Source: Bacillota bacterium (GTDB taxonomy: Bacteria; Bacillota_I; Bacilli_A; RFN20; CAG-826). From it: a stretch of DNA of 64,000 bases. The position numbers and the translations under genes are program-made. Below, in pieces: positions 19,192 to 28,300 of the stretch. The first letter of the stretch is position 1; every line of letters begins with the position of its first letter. The notes beneath the pieces are model-generated. The model was not told the origin of the DNA. It saw nothing but the letters and a program-made list of their open reading frames with translations, and did not search any database. The DNA is taken from assembly GCA_030834445.1 (NCBI GenBank), contig JAURFC010000001.1:214544-278543 (forward strand), read 5' to 3'.

Positions 19192-20442
19192 ATGAACGCT
19201 GAAAATATTGCTGCATTCGTACCCCTGAAAATTCACCATATTTTCAAACTATCACATCATATTTTGGTTACCTTTGAATCAACACCATACGTGTGGTTTA
19301 TTGATTTTGAAAATGCATCTCCGCAATGGTATATTGTCCATCCCCTTCACCGTCTCCACAGCTTCGGACTTGAAGATCATGGCCTGAATCATTACTTAAA
19401 AGATGGTGTGATTAACCATATTCAAGTGGCGGGTGATCACCTTTTTTTATCCATTCAAACAAAGGGATTTGGTCTCATGCAACTTGTCATCTCCTTACGA
19501 AAAGCCCGCCCGCGATTTCATTTAAAAACCGAAATGAAAACGTGGTTATCATCCCATCAGGAAGAAAATGAAATTCATGCCAAATCGATTTGTCCCATCA
19601 ACTCCGATGTCCATGCTTTTGAACATCGTTTCTTTCAATTACTGATGGAACCTCTTCAAAAAATCATTACCAAACAACTCACAACCAAGAAACGTAAAGA
19701 TGAACACTATGAAAAAGATGCTCAAAATCATCAATCCATGACAAGGTATCAAACCCTTGTGGATGACTTAATGATGCAGCAAGCCTTGGATGTTGATTAT
19801 TTCCGTAACACGTATGGAGCATTGCTTGATTTTGAACACCTTACCTTTGGGGAATGCGTCAACATCTGTTATAAAAAAATCAAAAAAGCAAAACAAGGTT
19901 TGATGACGTTACACGAGCAACGCCAAAACAATCAACAAGAGATCATTGAACTAGAAGCTTTACTTCAACGATTCGATGAACCCGGCTTCGAACAATATAC
20001 GTTTTTAAAAGAGGCGTTGATTGCAAAACGCCAGCTCTTACAAGCCCCCAGAAAAATCGTTCAAGCGCGTGCAGAATCTCCCTATCAAATCACCTATAAA
20101 GATTGGAAAGTAAGTTTTGGAAAAAATCAAAAACAAAATGATTACTTAACGTTTCACTATGCGAAAAAAAATGAAGTTTTAATTCACTTAGAAGGTTATC
20201 CAAGTCATCATATTATTTTGCATCAAACTCAGTTTGAACCTGATGCGATTCGCTTTGCAGGTGAATTACTACTTCATCTTAATCAACGATTAGAAGCCCC
20301 GATTGTCTTTGCAAAAGTCGGATCACTCAAGCAAACCAAGATTCTTGGTCAGGTGATTATAAAAGATAAAAAAACCATGATGGTCAAACAAAGCTATCAA
20401 TATCCATTTGAAGCGCTATTAAAGAACGCGATTCGTATTTAA
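19192..20442 (+). CDS. NFACT/RqcH-like (fibronectin-binding-like) protein, short and divergent
   Basis: C-terminal NFACT-R-like region WKVSFGKNQKQNDYLTFHYAKKNEVLIHLEGYPSHHIILH. N-terminal NFACT-N-like but divergent. Located divergently next to gmk, like B. subtilis yloA/rqcH. Confidence 0.75.
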   Translation: MNAENIAAFVPLKIHHIFKLSHHILVTFESTPYVWFIDFENASPQWYIVHPLHRLHSFGLEDHGLNHYLKDGVINHIQVAGDHLFLSIQTKGFGLMQLVISLRKARPRFHLKTEMKTWLSSHQEENEIHAKSICPINSDVHAFEHRFFQLLMEPLQKIITKQLTTKKRKDEHYEKDAQNHQSMTRYQTLVDDLMMQQALDVDYFRNTYGALLDFEHLTFGECVNICYKKIKKAKQGLMTLHEQRQNNQQEIIELEALLQRFDEPGFEQYTFLKEALIAKRQLLQAPRKIVQARAESPYQITYKDWKVSFGKNQKQNDYLTFHYAKKNEVLIHLEGYPSHHIILHQTQFEPDAIRFAGELLLHLNQRLEAPIVFAKVGSLKQTKILGQVIIKDKKTMMVKQSYQYPFEALLKNAIRI

Positions 20443-20960
20443 CCTTTCAGTTTCTTTTCTAAAAAGTCGTCGCCTTTGATGACTTCTTTAGTTGCAAGCC
20501 CGTGAAAAGCTTGTTGCCGTAATAATTCATACACCACAAGACTGACGGTATTACTGACATTTAAACTTCGTGCCGATGCTACCATAGGAATTCGGAATAA
20601 TCTGGCGCGATGTTCGTTCATGATGGATGCATCAATCCCTGAAGATTCAGCCCCAAACATGATGTAATAATCGTGATGAGGTTGAGTGGCATCGATTTCG
20701 GTGTATAAGCGATCCCCGTAACGCGTTAAACAATATACCTCGGGATGACGATTTTCTTTCATAAACGCGTCATAGGAATCGTAATAATGATATTGTAGCT
20801 GTTCGATATAATCTAAACCTGTTCGTTTGATGGTTTGATCATTAATGGAAAACGTTAAAGGTCCAATAATATGTAAATGACCGCCGATGGCAACGGTGGT
20901 TCGCATAATATTCCCTGTATTTTGTGGTTTTTCAGGATGATACAAAACCAAATGAATCAT
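20439..20960 (-). CDS. trmL: tRNA (cytidine(34)-2'-O)-methyltransferase
   Basis: MIHLVLYHPEKPQNTGNIMRT, MFGAESSGI, RIPMVASARSLNVSNTVSLVVYE (SPOUT motifs). Confidence 0.92.
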   Translation of the reverse strand: MIHLVLYHPEKPQNTGNIMRTTVAIGGHLHIIGPLTFSINDQTIKRTGLDYIEQLQYHYYDSYDAFMKENRHPEVYCLTRYGDRLYTEIDATQPHHDYYIMFGAESSGIDASIMNEHRARLFRIPMVASARSLNVSNTVSLVVYELLRQQAFHGLATKEVIKGDDFLEKKLKG

Positions 20961-21487
20961 GATTCAAAATGATCGGAATAGGAACTAAGACTATTTTTAA
21001 TAATATGAATGGCAACATCTTTTCCTTCAACTTGTGAGACAAAGGTATCTTTACCTTCTAACATCTTATACACTTGGAAAAAATGACGCATTTCATTAAA
21101 CATGTGATCAGGAATATCTGTCATATCTTTATAAGAACTATAAATCGGATCAGAAATGGCGATTGCTATAATTTTTTCATCAACCGTACCATTATCAATC
21201 ATCTTAAAGACACCTATCGGATAACATTCAACAAGCGCTAATGGTTGAATGGATTCAGAGCATAACACTAAAACATCCAAAGGATCTAAATCACCGGCAT
21301 ACGTTTTTGGAATAAAACCATAATTTTGCGGGTAGTGTGTGGACGTGTATAAAACGCGATCTAAGATTAATGCGCCTGTTTCTTTATCAAGCTCATATTT
21401 ATTTTTACTCCCTTTCGAAATTTCAATACAGGCTAAGAATTTTTCCGGAGTAATTCGTTTACGTGATACATCATGCCATAAGTTCAT
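20957..21487 (-). CDS. ppa: Inorganic pyrophosphatase (family I)
   Basis: IEISKGSKNKYELDKETGALILDRVLYTSTHYPQNYGFIPKTYAGDLDPLDVLVL. Confidence 0.93.
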   Translation of the reverse strand: MNLWHDVSRKRITPEKFLACIEISKGSKNKYELDKETGALILDRVLYTSTHYPQNYGFIPKTYAGDLDPLDVLVLCSESIQPLALVECYPIGVFKMIDNGTVDEKIIAIAISDPIYSSYKDMTDIPDHMFNEMRHFFQVYKMLEGKDTFVSQVEGKDVAIHIIKNSLSSYSDHFES

Positions 21488-21651
21488 AGGGTTACCTCTT
21501 CATCATTATAAAAGATATTTCTTTTTTTCTACGGGAAATGCTACGGTTTCATAGGATTCAACCTGAATCATCTCGCCATTTTACTTTTTTTCATTCATTC
21601 TTTTTCTTAAGGGATACTGATAAAAAAGGATGAAAATAAGCTATACTGGAA

Positions 21652-21673
21652 TGTTAGAGTTCACCCTCTAACA
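21652..21673 (+). promoter_or_regulatory. Perfect 8-bp inverted repeat in the 5' UTR of the uridine kinase-like gene
   Basis: TGTTAGAG-TTCACC-CTCTAACA, between the TATACT -10 candidate and RBS GGAGGG / ATG 21684. Confidence 0.6.
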
Positions 21674-21683
21674 TGGAGGGTCT

Positions 21684-23321
21684 ATGGCATTTCAAATCTC
21701 ATATTTAGGACAAAAAAAGTCCTTTGAACATCCTGTCGCATTAAAATCCTTATTATCTGATCATCACACCTTTATTGCCGCGCGCGTCAATCATCGTCTT
21801 CGTGAATTAGATTACGAGGTTTATTATGATGCGACGGTTGAGTTTTTATCCAAAGAAGTTCAAGATGCCACCCGCATTTATGAAACATCCTTACGGTATC
21901 TTGTGGCGATGAGCCTACATTCTATCAATCCTCATTATCGTTTTCGGTTTGCCTATCATATTTCTCGTTCGATTTTTTTAGAATTCATTGAACCGAGCAC
22001 CATGCCAGAAAATCTTCTTTCATTGCTCGAAAATACCATGGCGAGATTTGTCGAGCAACAGCTTCCCTTTCAGCGTTTAATCATGCCCAATGAGGAAGCG
22101 GCCGCCTTATACGAACGCTTAGGGATGGAAGACAAACTTGCAATCTTACCGTATCGACCTGAAAAAACCGTTCATTTTTATCAATGTGGGGAGTATCTCA
22201 ACTATATGTACGGTCATATGGCCCTTGGAACAAAATGGATTGATACATGGAAATTAATTCCGTATCAAGGCGGCATCATTATTCAATATCCTCGTTCGGA
22301 AGCTCAAGGTACCATTCCTCCGTTTGAAAATGCACCGATGTACAGTCAAACCTTACAAGAAAGTCATGAATGGTCCAAAATCACGCGAGCCGATTCCATT
22401 AGTGCCATTAATGCATTCATCAAAGAAGAACGGGTGGTTGATTTTATTAATCTATGTGAAGCAAAACATAATCGTATGCTCGTTGAGCTGGGAGAAGCCA
22501 TTCATGCCAAAAAAAATCATATCCGCCTGATTTGTATCGCCGGACCCTCGAGTTCAGGGAAAACGACGTTTGCGAATCGCTTACGCATTGAATTATTGTC
22601 GCGTGGTCTTCAACCGATTCGAATTTCCATTGATGATTATTATTTACCCAAAGATCAGGCTCCCAAAGATCAGGATGGTAAACCGGATTTAGAAAATATT
22701 CTCGCCCTTGATTTGGATCAATTTAATCGCGATTTAGCGGATTTAATCGCGGGTAAATTAGTGACGTTACCCAACTCAAAATTTGATGCTAATCACCAAC
22801 CAAAATCATTACAAATTGAAGATAATACCATGATTATTATTGAAGGGATTCACGCCCTAAATGATGCCTTATCCTCTTTAATTCCAAAAGATCAAAAATA
22901 CAAAATCTTTATTTCCCCACAATCGCAAATTTCTATTGACGACCATAATCCGTTATCGCTCACCGATATGCGTTTACTCCGACGCATGGTCCGCGACAAA
23001 AAATACCGCAACTCCCCACCGGAACAAACCATTGATATGTGGCCAAGTGTTCGGCGCGGAGAATTCCGTTGGATTTATCGCACCCAAGAAGAAGCCAACT
23101 ATGTGTTTAATTCCTTTTTACCATATGAACTCTGTGTGATGAAACGGTATGCGTTACCCGTGTTAACGTCGATTGATAAAGATTCACGTTATTTTCCAAC
23201 CGCGGAACGGCTCGTTCGTATGTTAAAGTATTTCCTCGATATCGATGAACGTTGGATTCCTTCTAACTCTCTAATCCGTGAATTTATTGGGGGTTCTTGT
23301 TTCCGCGAAGTTGAAGACTAG
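21684..23321 (+). CDS. Uridine kinase-like nucleoside kinase with ThrRS-like N-terminal region
   Basis: P-loop IAGPSSSGKTTFANRLRIELL, ISIDDYYLPKDQAPKDQDGKPDLENILALD, IIIEGIHALND; ~270 aa N-terminal extension; RBS GGAGGG. Confidence 0.85.
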   Translation: MAFQISYLGQKKSFEHPVALKSLLSDHHTFIAARVNHRLRELDYEVYYDATVEFLSKEVQDATRIYETSLRYLVAMSLHSINPHYRFRFAYHISRSIFLEFIEPSTMPENLLSLLENTMARFVEQQLPFQRLIMPNEEAAALYERLGMEDKLAILPYRPEKTVHFYQCGEYLNYMYGHMALGTKWIDTWKLIPYQGGIIIQYPRSEAQGTIPPFENAPMYSQTLQESHEWSKITRADSISAINAFIKEERVVDFINLCEAKHNRMLVELGEAIHAKKNHIRLICIAGPSSSGKTTFANRLRIELLSRGLQPIRISIDDYYLPKDQAPKDQDGKPDLENILALDLDQFNRDLADLIAGKLVTLPNSKFDANHQPKSLQIEDNTMIIIEGIHALNDALSSLIPKDQKYKIFISPQSQISIDDHNPLSLTDMRLLRRMVRDKKYRNSPPEQTIDMWPSVRRGEFRWIYRTQEEANYVFNSFLPYELCVMKRYALPVLTSIDKDSRYFPTAERLVRMLKYFLDIDERWIPSNSLIREFIGGSCFREVED

Positions 23322-24561
23322 CTTCAATCTCTTCAATCGATTTAGGAATATCGCGTGAAAGGTTTTCACACCCTTTTTCGGTAATTAAAATGTCATCTTC
23401 AATACGAATACCAATTCCTAATTCTTTGATGTATAAACCAGGTTCTACCGTAATGACACATCCTGGCTCTAACGGTAAATCACGGGCCATCGGGTCATGC
23501 GTATCAAGGCCTAAATGGTGACCGACATTATGGTAATAAATCGAACCAATGTCTTCTTCTTTTTTAATGAGGCCTTCTTTGACACACGCTTTGGCCAAAA
23601 AACTTAAACATTCTTTTTGTAAATCGACCAATTTGACGCCGGGTTTAGCCAGCGAAATAATATGCTCATTGGCGTGAAGCACAATTTCATACACTTGACG
23701 TTGTAACGGATTAAACGTACCAGAAGCAGGGTAGGTTCGCGTAATATCGCCCGCATAGTGTTGGTAACGGGCCCCTAAATCACAAAGGACAAGAACACCT
23801 TCTTGAATTTTATCTTTTGGATTTGGATAGTGGAGGACTATGGCATTTTTCCCTGCAGCGATGATCGTATCAAACGAAGTGCCTAAATTGCCGTACTCTT
23901 TTAATGCATAGGCAAAAAGGGCTTCCAGTTGATATTCGTATAAATCTGGTTTTAGTTGTTTTCGCAAATGATGTAATCCATACGCCGTCGCTTGGATGGC
24001 ATTACGAATGGCATCAATTTCCCCCGGCGATTTAATCATGCGGAGACGGGTAATGAAAGGATAAACATTATCGACTTTGAGAGTGGGATGTTTTTGCACA
24101 AACGCGTCCGCAAACACTTGGGTCGTTCCAAGGTTCGCTTCAATAATCAAATTTTTTTCAAGATCCACAAATAACGTATCGATATCCCCATAAAATTCGC
24201 GTTGTTGTAGGACATCTTCTAAACGAAGTTGAAACATGGAATACGTTAGAACATCTTGAATGCCCGAACGTTGCTTCGCCGTTGCTAAATCAAGTTTTTT
24301 GCCAACCCATCGTGTTTTTGTTTCATCGATTTCATCAATAAATAAATAGGTTTTTACCCCAAAAGCTGAGTTAACCATCATCACGATACTATGCTCTTGT
24401 TCAATGCCTATTAGATAATAAAAATTCTTATTGATAACAAACGGAAATAACGCATCCGCAGAGGATTTGATTTCGATTCCAGAAAAAAGCACGACAACAC
24501 TCCCTAAAGGAAGTGCTTTCATGAGTTTTTGTCGACGGAGGGTGAATTCTTTGGCGTTCAT
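23284..24561 (-). CDS. Xaa-Pro aminopeptidase (M24B, aminopeptidase P family)
   Basis: VLCDLGARYQHYAGDITRTYPASG, YYHNVGHHLGLDTHDP, VITVEPGLYI metal-site motifs. Start MNAKEFTL chosen; overlaps the upstream stop. Confidence 0.9.
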   Translation of the reverse strand: MNAKEFTLRRQKLMKALPLGSVVVLFSGIEIKSSADALFPFVINKNFYYLIGIEQEHSIVMMVNSAFGVKTYLFIDEIDETKTRWVGKKLDLATAKQRSGIQDVLTYSMFQLRLEDVLQQREFYGDIDTLFVDLEKNLIIEANLGTTQVFADAFVQKHPTLKVDNVYPFITRLRMIKSPGEIDAIRNAIQATAYGLHHLRKQLKPDLYEYQLEALFAYALKEYGNLGTSFDTIIAAGKNAIVLHYPNPKDKIQEGVLVLCDLGARYQHYAGDITRTYPASGTFNPLQRQVYEIVLHANEHIISLAKPGVKLVDLQKECLSFLAKACVKEGLIKKEEDIGSIYYHNVGHHLGLDTHDPMARDLPLEPGCVITVEPGLYIKELGIGIRIEDDILITEKGCENLSRDIPKSIEEIEASLQLRGNKNPQ

Positions 24562-25331
24562 AAGCGTTCTTCTTTCTTCCATTTTTGCAACCACGCTTGA
24601 ATGGGTAAGGAATGGAATGATTCAATTTTACCATTATCAATCGCGTTTGGTAAGCGTGGATCTAACGGTAAGGACGCGAGTAAGGGAAGTTCATAGGTTT
24701 TTAAAAATTGTTGTAAGGTTGTTTCACCAAATAAAGGATGCTGCTCGTGACATGTTGGACATTCAAAGTAGGTATAATTTTGGATAATCCCTAAACACGA
24801 TTGCGGAATAAGTTTTAGCATGTTGATGCCCTTACCGACGATCGTTTGAACCATATCTTGAGGGGTGGTAACCATGATAACCCCATCCATGGGTATTTGT
24901 TGAAGGACGGTCATCGGTGTATCGCCCGTACCGGGTGGTAAATCGATTAATAAAACATCAAGTTCACCCCAGTGTGTATCTTCATAAAATTGCCGAATTA
25001 AATCCAAAACAATCGGCGCGCGATACACCATGGGTTCATCTTTTTTTCCTAACAGTAATTGACTTGAAACCATAAAAAGATTTGGTTTTAATTCCAGGGG
25101 AATAATGGCACCATCTTCACTGTAAAGCCCATCCTTAGCTCCCAGGATAAAGGAAATGGAAGGTCCTAATATATCCGCATCGAGAATCCCGACGCGATAT
25201 CCCATGCGTGTGAGTTCAAGCGCGATTAACGAGGTCAACGTCGATTTACCGACGCCGCCTTTACTTGACATTACAGCAAAGGTATGACGAAAACGAGAAT
25301 CTTTATTGTGAACAAAACGTTTCGGCTTCAT
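24558..25331 (-). CDS. Mrp/NBP35 (ApbC)-family P-loop ATPase
   Basis: VMSSKGGVGKSTLTSLIALEL, DADILGPSI, LIDLPPGTGDTPMTVLQ; YFECPTCHEQH cysteine pair. Confidence 0.92.
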   Translation of the reverse strand: MKPKRFVHNKDSRFRHTFAVMSSKGGVGKSTLTSLIALELTRMGYRVGILDADILGPSISFILGAKDGLYSEDGAIIPLELKPNLFMVSSQLLLGKKDEPMVYRAPIVLDLIRQFYEDTHWGELDVLLIDLPPGTGDTPMTVLQQIPMDGVIMVTTPQDMVQTIVGKGINMLKLIPQSCLGIIQNYTYFECPTCHEQHPLFGETTLQQFLKTYELPLLASLPLDPRLPNAIDNGKIESFHSLPIQAWLQKWKKEERL

Positions 25332-25334
25332 ACT

Positions 25335-28300
25335 TTAATCACTGAAGACGTATTGAATCTTTTCCCCTTCAATTTCAAAGACGAAATGGGTGGAATAAGG
25401 TTCTAACGATAGTGAGGTTTCGGTGAATCCCGCGAACGGATTAGACGTAATCGCTAGCATCGAATTCGATAGGTTTGTGAATCCGGCATTGGTGACAACG
25501 CGCGCCCCGTAGAAGAGTTTGGCAATCACACTGGTTGCACTACTCGTCCAACTTGCATAATCGCCGACAACATAATTAGGATAAGGACCCGCAGTGGATA
25601 CATTCGCAAGAACTTTGGATCCCATTTGTGTGAGTGCATTTAACATGTTGGTGACATCCGTTGCCGAAGGATTCCCCCCTGAGGTAGCGACCGCTTTAAT
25701 CGCGCCTAAGAAAAGCAAAGCCCCTTCTAAACCATCCGCTTCGGTTGGGTTCAAGTTAGCAAAATCATTTTCATCACCATCATTGGCTTGGTCATAGAAA
25801 TTAATGCGTTTTGCGAGGTTGGCATCATCCCCAAAATACGGGGCGTTGGTATCTTGAACGAGGGCATATTCACTGTCAAAAATATCGGTGAAGAAACCTG
25901 CGGATAATTCCGAAACCATGAAAGCACGGTCGGTGATGGCATTCCCCGTTGCCGTGTAGGTTAACTCGATTAACTGACGCATTTCAGAACTGTATTGATC
26001 AAGCGTTGAAGCATCACCAATCGAGGTAAATTGTGAAAGAATTCCGATGAATGAGTCTAAGCGTGTAGCTTCATAATTCACATCAAAGTCACCAGAGAAT
26101 ATTTCTTCTACTCGTTCAACTTTAAACTCTTTGTCAGATTCTTGAGTCGTTAAATAATCAAAATATTTTCCCACAGAAGCAGTATTCAATAGATTAAAGA
26201 ACGTAAGTGAACGTGTTTTAATGGATCCTGGAGTCGTCACATTAGCGGTTCCAGAAACTAGTGCATTAGGATCATCAATTGTTCCGGCATTATTACCGAA
26301 TATGAGTGATTGACTCAAAAGGTTTAATAATGGATAAAGACTATTTCCATCATTTAAATAGGTAGAGATATTAAAGCCAGCTCCAACATTAATGTAGGCT
26401 CCCGCATCATTATCATAAAAGCCGTTTAATAAACCATAAATCAAACCTTCTTGAATGATTGTTCCAGGTATCAACGAATAATCCATTGAACTCAAGTCTT
26501 TTTGTAAAAATTCAACGGGTGACAATTCATAGGTCTCGTTGCCTTCGGTATACGTAGAAAATGAAATTGTATCAAACGCATCTTTAACAAGTTTTTTTGC
26601 GGCATCGGATGTTAGTGAAGAATAATTTAGAACACTTAAAATTGCATTAATGGATGCTGGTGATAAACTACTAGCATCAATTGAGGATGCACTTTCAAGG
26701 TTAGGAAGTGCCGCTTTTAATTCTTTAAATATTCTAAAGAAAGCAGATACCTCACCTACTTGATCGTAATCCGTCCATGAATCCGTTAAATGCGTTTCAT
26801 TGTTCGCAGGAAATAACGTCGAGAAATTAACGACTAAATATTCTGCTTTATTTTCAGCGCTGCCCAGGGTCAAATCATCAAGGTCATTCCCGTCATACGC
26901 CAAATCAGCCATGCCCGTATCCTTGAACATTTTAATCATCATTTGTTCGAAAATAGTCGCATCATCTTCTACGCCTGTGCTTGCCCCAGTTTGATGAAAA
27001 ACTTGAGATCCATATAAACTTAATACCAAATTAGCCATGTCATCAATTGCTTCGTCGGTTAGGTCTTTAATGGAACCATAATTTCGATTACCAACAACTT
27101 TCACATCCGAGAAAATACTCAATATAGAAGAAATTTCAGTGTCTTGATAAGGCAGATATACATCACCTACTTGGGGATCATTGGGGTCATTTCTTAACCC
27201 ACGATACGCGAAGTTTGCCTTTGTAAAGTCGACACCGACTGATGAAAAATCACCACCTTCTAACATATTGGAAAATAAATGTGGAATGGCTGGATACAAA
27301 ACGGAGGATTGATTCATGGATAAGAGTAGATTTTCAATTTTTGCCATTCCTGCTTCCGTATCAATTAAATTGGCAAGGGTATCACTACTACCAGCGCCTG
27401 AAAAGGACGCAAAGTCAATTTCAGTATCTTTAAACGCTTGTAAAACCGCAATAATTCGGGCAATTTCACCCGTAGTGGCCGTTGTCCAATCATCGGGCGT
27501 TTCACTACCCGCAAAAAGATTCGTTAACTGGGAGATATCTTCCTGTAACAACGTTAATCGTGTGGGTTGATCGCTAAGATCATAAATAAATGTATCCATT
27601 GTCGAGGTATTTAAAATCATGCGATACGTTTGTTCAAAGATGGTGAGGTTACTATTCGCGTAACTATTGCCAGTCTTAAACGTATTAAAGACATATGAAG
27701 CATGCATTTTAGTAAGTAAGCCTTCAAATAAGGGCGGATCGATTAAATCAGAAGTAAACGCGCCACCACCCGTTAATCCAATCGATTGGATATCCCAATA
27801 CACATCTAAAAGTTGGGAAATTTCGGTCCCACGTGCTTCTTTATTCGGTTCAGCTGCAAAATAACCTGTGTTTGCATCAGCCATATTTAAACCATTGATG
27901 TTAAAGGAATCGGATTCAAAAATATTCCCAAATAAATTACCAATGGAGGGCGAGACGAGCGTAGAATCATTCATCGCAAGCAAGAGATTTTCAACTTTAA
28001 GCAAACCTGGTTCGGTATTAAGCAACCCGGAAATGGAATCACCACCAAACGTTGCAAAGTCAATTTCTGTGTTTTTAAAGGCGGTTAGTACGCCAATAAT
28101 TCGAGCAATTTCTCCGGATTCGCCACGCCAGTCACTCGCGGTCTCAGGATCTCCAAAGCTGTTTGTCAATGCCGCAATATCGGTTTGAAGTAAGCCTAAA
28201 CGCGCATTATTATCCGGTTCATCATAAATAAAGGTATCCAGTGTGGATGTATTTAAAATCATTCGTACGGTTTGTTCAAAGACCGTTAAGTCCCCATCCG

